A stretch of 45,763 bases of DNA from Treponema sp. Lineage in GTDB: Bacteria; Spirochaetota; Spirochaetia; Treponematales; Breznakiellaceae. Location: assembly GCA_009778545.1 (NCBI GenBank), contig WRJO01000002.1:1-45763 (forward strand). The letters are read 5' to 3'. Every line of letters starts with the position of its first letter. The first letter of the stretch is position 1. Made by a program: the position numbers and the translations under genes. The notes under the pieces were generated by a model. It was given only the letters and a program-made list of their open reading frames with translations, was not told where the DNA came from and searched no databases. This document shows, piece by piece, positions 34,052 through 41,762 of this stretch.

Positions 34052-34810
34052 ATGCATTTGGCTGCTATTCAATTTGACTCTGTTTCTTTTTCCTACGGCG
34101 ATACGCCGATTTTGGAAGACGCTTCTTTCCACATTCACCGGGGGGAATTTGCCGCGCTGGTCGGACCGAACGGATCGGGAAAAACTACCGTGCTAAAGCT
34201 GATCCTGGGGCTGGAGCAGCCCGCCGCCGGGCAGATAACGCTCCTCGGCGATACCCGCGCCGGCGCGAAGCGGGACCGGCTTGGCTATGTCGGCCAGCAG
34301 TTCCCTGCCGATATGTCGTTTCCCGTCTCGGTGCGCGACGTTATCCGCATGGGGCTGCTATGCTCTTCGCGGCGGTACGGCTCAAAGGCGCGTCTCTGTG
34401 CCGACGAAGCGATGGAGCAGGCGGGGATAAGCGGCATCGCGGCGATGCGGTGGGGAGCGCTGTCCGGCGGCCAGAAACGGCGGGTGCTGGTTGCCCGCGC
34501 GCTGGCGGCGCAGCCCGAACTGCTGATCCTCGACGAGCCAGCGGCCAACATGGACGCGCAGAGCGAACAGCGGCTGTTTGAAACCCTGGGGAAGCTGAAG
34601 GGCAATGCCACCGTCCTCATCGTTACCCACGACATGGACTATGTTTCCGCGCTGACCGACCGCGTTTTCTGCATGGGCGATTCGCACCAGCACCGGGGCA
34701 TCGTGCAGCACAGGACGGAGGCGGCGGCAGAAGACAGCGCCCACCGGGGAGAAGCCGGATTGCAAAGGGTGCTGCACGGGGAAAATATCCCCGGCGACAA
34801 ATGCTGCTAA
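34052..34810 (+). CDS. ATPase of a zinc/manganese-type ABC importer
   Basis: The 252-residue ATPase has Walker A GPNGSGKTT, the Q-loop GYVGQQF, signature LSGGQKRRVLVARAL, Walker B LLILDEP and H-loop VTHD, in the ZnuC/MntB order. After the core it has a His-rich end (DSHQHRGIVQHR) that may bind metal. ATG 34052 is preferred because TATACT ends six bases upstream; ATG 34046 is in frame. The permease follows after 17 bases. No periplasmic binding protein is encoded nearby, so the metal cannot be assigned from here. Confidence 0.85.
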   Translation: MHLAAIQFDSVSFSYGDTPILEDASFHIHRGEFAALVGPNGSGKTTVLKLILGLEQPAAGQITLLGDTRAGAKRDRLGYVGQQFPADMSFPVSVRDVIRMGLLCSSRRYGSKARLCADEAMEQAGISGIAAMRWGALSGGQKRRVLVARALAAQPELLILDEPAANMDAQSEQRLFETLGKLKGNATVLIVTHDMDYVSALTDRVFCMGDSHQHRGIVQHRTEAAAEDSAHRGEAGLQRVLHGENIPGDKCC

Positions 34811-34827
34811 GGTTTAAGAGAGTAATC

Positions 34828-35667
34828 ATGGCAAATTTTTTTGACATATTGTTCAGTGCGGATTTTCCCTTTCTCAGAAACGCCCTGTTCGCCGGACTGC
34901 TCTCGTCGGTGCTGTTCGGGACCATCGGCGCGGTGGTAACGGTGCGGCGCATAGCGAGCCTTGCCGGCGCGGTTTCCCATGCCGTGCTGGGCGGCATCGG
35001 CCTTGCCCTGTACCTGTCTGCCTCAGGGATCCTTCCCGGACTGCCGCCCATTGCCGGCGCGCTGGTTTTCGCGATCCTTTCCGCCGTGATCATCGGATTT
35101 GTCTCGCTGCGGGCAAAGCAGCGCGAGGACACGGCGATTAGCGCGATTTGGGCGATCGGCATGAGCCTGGGGGTGCTGTTCATGGCAAAGACGCCGGGCT
35201 ACACCGATCCCGCCACCTGGCTTTTCGGCAACATTTTGCTCATCTCGGGCCGCGACCTCCTCCTGCTTGCTATTCTCGACATCCTCGTGCTGTTTCTGGC
35301 ATGGCGCTTCTACGCCCAGATCGAAGCGGCGTCTTTTGACGCGGAATTCGCCCGCATCCGGGGAGTCCGCCTGGACGCGCTGTTCATGATTCTGCTCGCC
35401 ATCACCGCCGTCGCCATTGTTCTCTTGCAGACCTTTGTCGGCATCATCATGGTGATCGCCATGCTTGCCCTGCCGAGCGGCTGCGCCGGCGTTTTTTCCC
35501 GCAGCCTCGGCGGCATGATGCTGTTAAGCTGTGTTTTTTCGGCGGCGTTTTCCGTCTGCGGCGTCGCCGCCGGCTGGGTCTTTGACCTCCCCGTCGGCGC
35601 GGTAACGGTCATCATCGCCGGAGCGGTGTTTTTGGCAATATCGGCATTGCGGATAATGAGGAAATAA
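34828..35667 (+). CDS. permease of a zinc/manganese-type ABC importer (ZnuB family)
   Basis: The 279-residue protein belongs to the ABC-3 family, with eight or nine membrane helices. Family features are AGLLSSVLFGTIGAVVTVRR, the AVSHAVLGGIGLA motif, REDTAISAIWAIGMSLGVLF and the late FVGIIMVIAMLALP. It pairs with the ATPase upstream to import Zn, Mn or Fe from the periplasm. ATG 34828 (MANFFDIL) is chosen for a typical N-terminus; an in-frame ATG at 34801 overlaps the ATPase gene. It is convergent with the DnaE2-like gene. Confidence 0.87.
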   Translation: MANFFDILFSADFPFLRNALFAGLLSSVLFGTIGAVVTVRRIASLAGAVSHAVLGGIGLALYLSASGILPGLPPIAGALVFAILSAVIIGFVSLRAKQREDTAISAIWAIGMSLGVLFMAKTPGYTDPATWLFGNILLISGRDLLLLAILDILVLFLAWRFYAQIEAASFDAEFARIRGVRLDALFMILLAITAVAIVLLQTFVGIIMVIAMLALPSGCAGVFSRSLGGMMLLSCVFSAAFSVCGVAAGWVFDLPVGAVTVIIAGAVFLAISALRIMRK

Positions 35668-35700
35668 ATTCTAGAAATCCCTTACGCCAGGACGCAAAAA

Positions 35701-35736
35701 GAGGTGACAGGCACTGGTGCTTTACCTTAATACCTC
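35701..35736 (-). terminator. possible terminator at the end of the DnaE2-like gene
   Basis: On the minus strand GAGGT and ACCTC enclose a smaller GCACCAGTGC hairpin, and CTTTTT follows. The stem overlaps the stop codon. Confidence 0.3.
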
Positions 35737-38700
35737 TATTCGATTGATTTCAACAGACAGCGCCCCTTCATCAACGGCAACAGAACCGTAAATCAACAAA
35801 GGCTGCTGGTCAAAAAGAAGCCTTGAATACCGGTCATACACTTGCGGAAAAATGACTGTTTCATACAGGGCAGTTTCATCTTCAAGACTTAAAAAACTCA
35901 TAGTCAGGCCGTCCTTGGTCCATACGTCTTTTTGCGTAACAGGCCAGCCGACCATTTTAACAGACCGCCCGACATATTTGCCGATATGCACAGCCTTTAC
36001 CCGATACTTAACCGCCAACACTTCATTTTTCCATAAAACAAGCGGGTGGTTATTCCGTAAAAATCCCAACGCACCATATTCTTCCCACAAGTTATTAGCA
36101 GTTTTGATTGTCTTTTTTTCCTTCGCTATCTTATTGGCGTTTGCTGTGTATGTCGGCATAATCTCCGAATCAAACAATTCTCCATTAGTCATTCCACATT
36201 TGACATTTTTCATTTCCAATAGCCGTCGTGCCTGTAACGGCCTCGAAAGGCCCTCCGCTATACTGTCAAAAACTCCCGCAGGGCAAAGGGCAATAATGTC
36301 ATCACGGTTAAGCCGAACCCTTCGTGAAAAATTATCAAGAGAAGAAAAATCACCGCTACGCTCCCGCTCTGCTATAATTGCCTCCGCTCCCGCAACAGAC
36401 AACCCCTTTATTGCCATAAACCCAATGACAACCGTCCCCCGAAAAGCGCTCTTTGCATTTGGCGGCATGGAGGCCGCTGTTTTGGTCAATTCCGCAGGAA
36501 TTGACACTGCTTTAGCTGGAGTTTGCAAAGCAAACTCCGGTGGCATAAATCCGCATGAATGCGGATTTATGCCATAATACTTCCATCGGGAAATATTTAT
36601 ATCCGGCCCTGCCGTAAAAAGCCGCATACGCCGTGCTTCCGCAATATACGCATGGGGACGGTAATAGCCCCCCTGATTGCTTAATACCGCCGCCATGAAT
36701 TCGGCTGGGTGGTGAACCCGCAAATAGGCTGATTGAAAAGACACCATAGCGTAAGACGCTGAATGAGGCTTACAGAAACTATAGCCGTCAAAACTCAACA
36801 TCATTTCCCATATCTTCTGTATTGTTTCCTCCTGTACCCCGTTTTTTCGGCAACCCGCAAAAAACTGATTTTTATGCACAGCCAGTTTTTGACCGCCCAT
36901 TTTTTTTGCAATCACTTTCCGCAGTTTGTCGGCATCCGCCTCGTTAAACCCCGCCAGAGCCACCGCCGTTTTTGAAACGTCCTCCTGATAGCAGAGTATT
37001 CCGTAACTTTCACTTAAAATATCTTCTAACAGCGGGTGCAACGGTTCCCACTTGCCCCCCTTGAGCCGCCGTACATATTCGGAAATAAACTTATTCGCCG
37101 CAGGGCGTATTATGCTGGAATGGATTACTATGTGTTCAAAATCGCCTCTATTGGTCTTTTTCTGCAATTGACGCATGGCGGGACTTTCAATATAAAAAAC
37201 CCCGATACTGTCACCCTTTGCCAACGCCTCAATCGTAGCCTTATCGTCAATCGCCCTCTCAAGCCGCCCCTGTATATGATAATCTTCATTAATCATTCGA
37301 CATTCGTCATTAGTAATTTGCTCCACAGCGTCCCTGATAACCGCCAGCGACCTGTTGCCAAGCAAATCTATTTTTACAAATCCCGCTGCTTCGGTTCCCT
37401 CTTTTTCCCAAACTAACAACGGATACCCCTCTGCCGATTTTTCAACAGGCACATAACGGCAAATTGGCCCCGGCGTAATAACTACCCCCCCGCAGTGCAT
37501 ACCCAACCCGCGGGGCAATCCCTCTATTTTCGCTGCAATCTCAAATATTTCTTTCCATAACGGATCATCAAATATTTCTGATTTTTTATTTGTTATTTGT
37601 AATTTCCTTTCAATAGCCGTTATTTCAGCGTCCCCGAAACCATAAGCCTTCGCCGTTTCCCTCAGTGCCGACCTGTACCGGAACATATTATGATTGGCAA
37701 CTCTCGCGCAATGGTCAGAACCAAACCTTTCAATAACCATTTTTATTAGTTCGTCCCTTTCGTCCCATGCAAAATCAATGTCCAAATCAGGCGGGTCAGG
37801 CCGTGCGGGGTTTAGAAACCGTTCAAAATACAGGTTATGCCGCAGCGGGTCTACATTGGTTATGCCCAAACCGTAAGATACAATGGAAGCCGCACCGGAA
37901 CCCCTGCCGCAAGTCCGTTGGCTGCCAAAGGAAGCCTTAGCCATTTTTACAATATCGTCTATGGTCAGGAAATATGATGAAAACCCTTTCTCTTTAATTA
38001 TGCCCAATTCATAATCTATGCGGCCAATTTCTCTTTCTCCCAATTCCCCATACCGCATAGCATTACCGTTATAAACACGTTCCTTTAGCTCCTTAAATAT
38101 TTCCTCTTTATTATTTATTATTTGATATTTATTATTTGTTTCGTATCCCGGAAAAATCCAGCCGTCAAACAAATCATCCAAAGTGCAAATACCCGCTATT
38201 GCTTCGGTTCCCTTGACCGCCTCCGGCCATTGCACCAGCCGGCGGTGAAGTTCTTTTGAAGAACGCAGTACCCTTTCTTTATCAGCGGTATCTTCATTTT
38301 TCAAATTACCCACGGTTTTCAGAAGCCCGATTGCCCTTAAAACACGATGAACCTGTAAATCTAACGACTGCTCCGCAGACGACTGTTCCAAAAATAGAGC
38401 GTCATCTAAAAAGGCAAGCGGAATACCAAGCCTGCGGCCAGGGCTTACAGCCCTAAAAGAAGCAGGTGTTACCGCCCCATACAAATTTTTTACCCGCCCA
38501 AAAAGAAATTCCAAAACCCCTTCATCATCGGAAGCCAGCACCAGCCCCCCTGAGTTTTCCCGCAATAAGGGCAATGGGTTAAAATGCTCTTTGTCTTTAT
38601 TCCGCAATGTAAGCAATTCACACAATCGTGAAAATCCCGCCCTATTCTCCACAAAACAGTAAACTTTTTTTTCACCACTCTGCATTCCCCATTTCCCATT

Positions 38701-38925
38701 CCACATTCCACATTCGTCATTCCACATTAATACAGTTCCGATAACCGGCCTAATACCTCTCTCTTTTGCCGCCTCAAGAATGGTATGCACCCCGTACAGA
38801 TTATTCAAATCGCAAACCGAAACCGTTGTAACTCCGAAAGAAGCCGCACGATCTAAAAGTTTTTCAGGCATATGCACTCCGTACAGGAGAGAATAAGCCG
38901 ATACCAGCCCAAGCCTAATGTGCAT
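35722..38925 (-). CDS. DnaE2-like (ImuC-type) error-prone polymerase alpha subunit
   Basis: The 1067-residue C-family polymerase keeps the active site: D380-L-D382-I-D384-F in PDLDIDF and D520 in VKIDLLGNRS. The N-terminal PHP domain is degenerate: the HxH motif is replaced by LGLVSAYS and the TDHD-like motif by CDLNNLYG, so it cannot bind metals. The thumb/finger parts (KPHSASYAMVSFQSAYL) and an OB-like end (MSFLSLEDETALYETVIFP) are present. Length and architecture fit DnaE2/ImuC better than replicative DnaE. It has at least six in-frame short repeats. AAAGGAAC precedes the start. It follows the ImuB-like gene by 42 bases. Confidence 0.85.
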   Translation of the reverse strand: MHIRLGLVSAYSLLYGVHMPEKLLDRAASFGVTTVSVCDLNNLYGVHTILEAAKERGIRPVIGTVLMWNDECGMWNGKWGMQSGEKKVYCFVENRAGFSRLCELLTLRNKDKEHFNPLPLLRENSGGLVLASDDEGVLEFLFGRVKNLYGAVTPASFRAVSPGRRLGIPLAFLDDALFLEQSSAEQSLDLQVHRVLRAIGLLKTVGNLKNEDTADKERVLRSSKELHRRLVQWPEAVKGTEAIAGICTLDDLFDGWIFPGYETNNKYQIINNKEEIFKELKERVYNGNAMRYGELGEREIGRIDYELGIIKEKGFSSYFLTIDDIVKMAKASFGSQRTCGRGSGAASIVSYGLGITNVDPLRHNLYFERFLNPARPDPPDLDIDFAWDERDELIKMVIERFGSDHCARVANHNMFRYRSALRETAKAYGFGDAEITAIERKLQITNKKSEIFDDPLWKEIFEIAAKIEGLPRGLGMHCGGVVITPGPICRYVPVEKSAEGYPLLVWEKEGTEAAGFVKIDLLGNRSLAVIRDAVEQITNDECRMINEDYHIQGRLERAIDDKATIEALAKGDSIGVFYIESPAMRQLQKKTNRGDFEHIVIHSSIIRPAANKFISEYVRRLKGGKWEPLHPLLEDILSESYGILCYQEDVSKTAVALAGFNEADADKLRKVIAKKMGGQKLAVHKNQFFAGCRKNGVQEETIQKIWEMMLSFDGYSFCKPHSASYAMVSFQSAYLRVHHPAEFMAAVLSNQGGYYRPHAYIAEARRMRLFTAGPDINISRWKYYGINPHSCGFMPPEFALQTPAKAVSIPAELTKTAASMPPNAKSAFRGTVVIGFMAIKGLSVAGAEAIIAERERSGDFSSLDNFSRRVRLNRDDIIALCPAGVFDSIAEGLSRPLQARRLLEMKNVKCGMTNGELFDSEIMPTYTANANKIAKEKKTIKTANNLWEEYGALGFLRNNHPLVLWKNEVLAVKYRVKAVHIGKYVGRSVKMVGWPVTQKDVWTKDGLTMSFLSLEDETALYETVIFPQVYDRYSRLLFDQQPLLIYGSVAVDEGALSVEINRIEVLR
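36184..36217. repeat. in-frame ATTC-type simple repeat inside the polymerase gene (one of five)
   Basis: Degenerate units of CATTCCACATT type encode KNVKCGMTNG. Similar in-frame tracts lie at 37288-37324 (NDECRMINED), 37573-37604 (ITNKKSEIF), 38103-38142 (NNKYQIINNKEE) and 38681-38729 (NDECGMWNGKWGMQ). They look like inserted surface loops and are absent from normal DnaE proteins. Confidence 0.6.
36508..36572. repeat. in-gene palindromic element P1 (double hairpin) in the polymerase gene
   Basis: TGCTTTAGCTGGAGTTTGC is followed by a first hairpin (GTTTGCAAAGCAAAC) and a second (ATAAATCCGC, ATGA, GCGGATTTAT). The reading frame stays open and encodes an extra loop (YGINPHSCGFMPPEFALQTP). The same module occurs at 38972-39041. 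Confidence 0.8.
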
Positions 38926-38967
38926 TCTATGTTCCTTTCTGCTTAAGGCGGCAGGATGCCGCTGTAT

Positions 38968-40179
38968 CTATTGCTTTAGCTGGAGTTTTGCCATAGGCGA
39001 AACTCCAATGCTTAAAATCGGCATGGATGCCGATTTTAAGCAAAGCCCCCTTGTAATCTTTCCCGCTCCGTAACGGTTTTGTATTTTGTCTACTGCTTCC
39101 TGCAATCTTTGTTTTCTAATATCCGTTTCCGGTTCAAACAAATCAACTTCAAATCCCAAAGGAGCAAGACCCTCAAGGCATAAACCGATAGACCTAATTC
39201 TTATCCGGCGTACCGCCGCCTTGTAGTAAATGCGTTCTGCTGTTGCCGCAATATCACGATCAAAAACCAAAGGCCGTTTCAGTTTTTCCCGCCCCTCCGC
39301 TTTCACGCCGTCAGCATAGACAACAGCCAGATTAACGACGCTTGCCCCTAATTTATCCCGCCGCATTGCAAGGCCGCCAAATTCCGCCAACGCTTCTATC
39401 GCCCCCCGAACAGCCGTATCGTCAATGACATTTTCATCAAAATCGGCCTGCCCGGTTATTCGCCTTTCCCTGCTTCGTTCTTCTATTCTGCTTCCGTCTA
39501 TCCCCTGAGCCATATTCCGCAGAACCGCCCCATGCTTGCCGAACAGGGCAAGGGCTTCCGTTACCGTTAATGCCGCAACTTCCCCAATTTCCCGAATACC
39601 CGTTATCGCCGCAGTTTTTAAAAGTTTCTGCCCCATGCCCGGCAATATCCGTATGTCCTGATGGGACATAAATTCCGCTTCGGTTCCGTTGTGCACCTGA
39701 ATTAAGCCAGTCGGACGTATCGTTCTTGTCGCCACTTTCGAGACCAATTTGTTGGACGCAACCGCCGCCGCAGGGCGTATCTGTGTATGGTCTATTATTT
39801 CTCGCAGTATACGGCTTGAGCAATCGCAAGGCGGCCCGAACAGTCCCGTAGTTCCGGTAATATCCAAATACACATTTCCCGCCCCGTCGTTTTCCCATAA
39901 CGGAGCGTACAGAGCCGCCACCCGCTCAAGTTCCCTGTTCATTGTTTCGTAAGCCGGAACATCGGGCGGGAGTACCGTCAAATCTTTTATTCTCCGTTCC
40001 GCAACAGCAAGAGCCATGCCCGGCGTAATCCCTTCCCTAATCGCTTCCGGCGAGCAGTCCAGGGCAAGAGAACGCCCTCCGGTTGCCCCGGCAATCACAT
40101 AAGGCCGACCCCGCAGGGTTTTGTCTTTAGCCGCCGCCACCGCCGCCTTAAAGCCGACTACGTTCAAGTGAACAATCAT
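38968..40179 (-). CDS. ImuB-like Y-family polymerase homologue without catalytic acids
   Basis: The 403-residue protein has the Y-family fold: palm (IVHLNVVGFKAAVA), GRPYVIAG-like fingers, YLDITGTTGLFG, the helix-hairpin-helix thumb (ILPGMGQKLLKTAAITGIREIGEV), and a little-finger domain. DinB enzymes need Asp8 and Asp103-Glu104 (E. coli numbering); here they are Asn6, Gly and Asn. The xxYLDITGxxxLFG form is the ImuB type, a non-catalytic scaffold that brings DnaE2 to the clamp. The end (MPILSIGVSPMAKLQLKQ) comes from a palindromic repeat. An upstream TTG at 40209 could add ten residues. The DnaE2-like gene follows. Confidence 0.82.
   Translation of the reverse strand: MIVHLNVVGFKAAVAAAKDKTLRGRPYVIAGATGGRSLALDCSPEAIREGITPGMALAVAERRIKDLTVLPPDVPAYETMNRELERVAALYAPLWENDGAGNVYLDITGTTGLFGPPCDCSSRILREIIDHTQIRPAAAVASNKLVSKVATRTIRPTGLIQVHNGTEAEFMSHQDIRILPGMGQKLLKTAAITGIREIGEVAALTVTEALALFGKHGAVLRNMAQGIDGSRIEERSRERRITGQADFDENVIDDTAVRGAIEALAEFGGLAMRRDKLGASVVNLAVVYADGVKAEGREKLKRPLVFDRDIAATAERIYYKAAVRRIRIRSIGLCLEGLAPLGFEVDLFEPETDIRKQRLQEAVDKIQNRYGAGKITRGLCLKSASMPILSIGVSPMAKLQLKQ
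38972..39041. repeat. in-gene palindromic element P2 at the 3' end of the ImuB-like gene
   Basis: TGCTTTAGCTGGAGTTTTGC, a hairpin (GAGTTTtGCCATAGGCgAAACTC with imperfect arms), then TTAAAATCGGCATGGATGCC and its complement arm. The first 16 bases and the two-hairpin layout match P1, although the second hairpin differs in sequence. Confidence 0.75.
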
Positions 40180-40180
40180 G

Positions 40181-40226
40181 TTAATTAATAAATAAATAAT
40201 AAATAACAAATAAAAAAATGCCTCCC
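40181..40226. repeat. AT-rich repeat between GGGAGG and the ImuB-like start
   Basis: Degenerate units of AATAAATAA and AACAAATA type lie between an otherwise good ribosome binding site (GGGAGG, 40221-40226 on the minus strand) and ATG 40179. The tract reads through in frame from TTG 40209. Confidence 0.6.
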
Positions 40227-40227
40227 T

Positions 40228-41010
40228 TCATTTGTTATTTAACATTTGCCCTAGTCTAATCGCGTTTCGTGCGGCCTTGCCGAGCGGGTGATTATTAAAG
40301 TAAACCAAAATCCGCTTCGCCTGTTCGGTAATCCGTTTTATCCTGTCCGCCCAAGCCTCAACTTCCTTATCCGTATACAAATAGTCGTATCGAGCATGGT
40401 CATCTTTTCCCCACCACGCTTCCTTATTCCGGCCGTGGAGCCGTATATAGGCCAGCGGAGCCGTTACAACGTCCATAGTAGGAGGCAGTTTCGGCAAATC
40501 CGGCATATCGAGGGACACCAGCGGCACGTTACGGCTTTTCATACCGTCGATTACCTTTCCGGTGTACCAGTCCGATTTTCTGAATTCCACCGCCGCCGGA
40601 ACGTCCTTAAAAACTTTCAAAAGTCTGTCCAAATACCGCCTGTTTTCGTCCTCGTACTTGAATGAGTAGGGAAACTGGAACAGAACAGCGTCCAGCCGCC
40701 CCGCCCCAAGCATAGGTTCTATCGCCGTAAGGTAGGTCTTCGCTTCCCCTTCCCACAGGCTGGGATTTATCTCATGGGTAAGGGTTTTATGGGCTTTTAT
40801 CGAAAATCGGAGGTTTTGCCCCCCGTCAACCAGCATTTTCGCCAAATTTTCAGGCTTTGGCATGGTATAGTAGGAAAAATTGAGTTCCACCGTGGGAAAC
40901 AGCCCCGCATAACAGGACAGATAGTCGCCTGGTTTTGTCCCCTCCGGGTACACCGTTCCCACCCATTCATGGTAGGAATACCCGCTTGTTCCAATTAAAA
41001 TTTCCGCCAT
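40228..41010 (-). CDS. DUF72 (YecE-type) TIM-barrel protein
   Basis: The 260-residue protein has the DUF72 order: IGTSGYSYHEWVGTVYP at the start, VELNFSYYTMPKPENL, RFSIKAHKTLTHE, DAVLFQFPYSF, AAVEFRKSDWYTG, LAYIRLHGRNKEAWWG and VYFNNHPLGKAARNA at the end. It is a TIM barrel of unknown biochemical role, often linked to iron-sulfur or nucleic-acid genes. ATG 41010 follows AGAGGT. It sits first in the minus-strand cassette with the ImuB-like and DnaE2-like genes and is divergent from the S24 repressor, so it shares the repressor's control region. Confidence 0.9.
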   Translation of the reverse strand: MAEILIGTSGYSYHEWVGTVYPEGTKPGDYLSCYAGLFPTVELNFSYYTMPKPENLAKMLVDGGQNLRFSIKAHKTLTHEINPSLWEGEAKTYLTAIEPMLGAGRLDAVLFQFPYSFKYEDENRRYLDRLLKVFKDVPAAVEFRKSDWYTGKVIDGMKSRNVPLVSLDMPDLPKLPPTMDVVTAPLAYIRLHGRNKEAWWGKDDHARYDYLYTDKEVEAWADRIKRITEQAKRILVYFNNHPLGKAARNAIRLGQMLNNK

Positions 41011-41036
41011 AATAACCTCTATACATAATCGGCCTG

Positions 41037-41082
41037 TTGCAATATAATAACATAGTGTATATAAATTATAAACAAGTGTATA
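41037..41082 (+). promoter_or_regulatory. promoter with tandem AGTGTATA operator candidates
   Basis: TTGCAA (41037-41042), 17 bases, TATAAA (41060-41065). Two direct repeats of AGTGTATA lie at 41054-41061 and 41075-41082, 21 bases apart (two helical turns), one on the -10 and one near the expected transcription start. The region also controls the divergent DUF72 gene. These are candidate binding sites of the neighbouring repressor. Confidence 0.5.
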
Positions 41083-41092
41083 GGGGTTGTCA

Positions 41093-41719
41093 ATGAAAAA
41101 CGAGGCGGAAAGGTACAAATTTATCCTGGAAAAGTCCGGCCTATCCAAAACCGATTTTGCCGAAAGCATAGGGATTTCCCGCTCCCACAGCCACCACATA
41201 GAAAGAGGCATGCAAAAACCCTCCAGGGAAGTGCTGGAGCGGCTTTCCACCATCTACAATGTAAACCTTAATTGGCTGATATACGGCAAAGGGCAGTCCG
41301 GCCTGGAAGCCGAAACCGTAGAAATTGAACTGTATAATCAGGAAGCCGCCGCAGGGTATGGGCGCGAAATAGAAGATTACATCGAAAAACAGTATATCCC
41401 CGTTCTCCATGACTTTTTGCGACCCCACAACCCCCAAAACCTGAAAGCCGTCTATGTTTCGGGGGACAGCATGATTGGAGAGCATATCAATAATGGAGAT
41501 ATTGTCATTTTTAACATCAAACAGACCGAGGGAAACGGAATATATGTGATCTCCGTTGATAATACACTGTTAGTTAAGCGGGTTGATTTTAATCCCGCCA
41601 ACAAGACCATCGAATTGAAAAGCGCAAACCCAAATTACGAACCCCGCCGCTTTTCGGGTGATGAACTGAACGACATACGGATTGAAGGGCGGGTAGTGGC
41701 ATGGTATCACAGGGTGTGA
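41093..41719 (+). CDS. self-cleaving HTH-S24 repressor (LexA/CI-like)
   Basis: The 208-residue protein has an N-terminal XRE-type helix-turn-helix (about 4-62, LSKTDFAESIGISRSHSHHI) and a C-terminal S24 peptidase domain. Cleavage site A87-G88 in EAAAGYG, catalytic S126 in SGDSMIG and K162 in LLVKRV are all present at LexA-like spacing, so RecA-stimulated autocleavage is likely. The DNA-binding half is the phage-CI/XRE type, not the winged helix of classic LexA. Start ATG 41093 with AGGGGT upstream. It is divergent from the mutagenesis cassette and probably represses it and itself. Confidence 0.88.
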   Translation: MKNEAERYKFILEKSGLSKTDFAESIGISRSHSHHIERGMQKPSREVLERLSTIYNVNLNWLIYGKGQSGLEAETVEIELYNQEAAAGYGREIEDYIEKQYIPVLHDFLRPHNPQNLKAVYVSGDSMIGEHINNGDIVIFNIKQTEGNGIYVISVDNTLLVKRVDFNPANKTIELKSANPNYEPRRFSGDELNDIRIEGRVVAWYHRV

Positions 41720-41762
41720 TAGAATTACCGTAAAGTGTAATATCATGGTTAAGGCTAAATAA

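Noticed and set aside
38968-40179. DNA polymerase IV (DinB)
   Set aside because: The fold fits but all three metal-binding acids are replaced and the LDITGxxxLFG form is ImuB-like.
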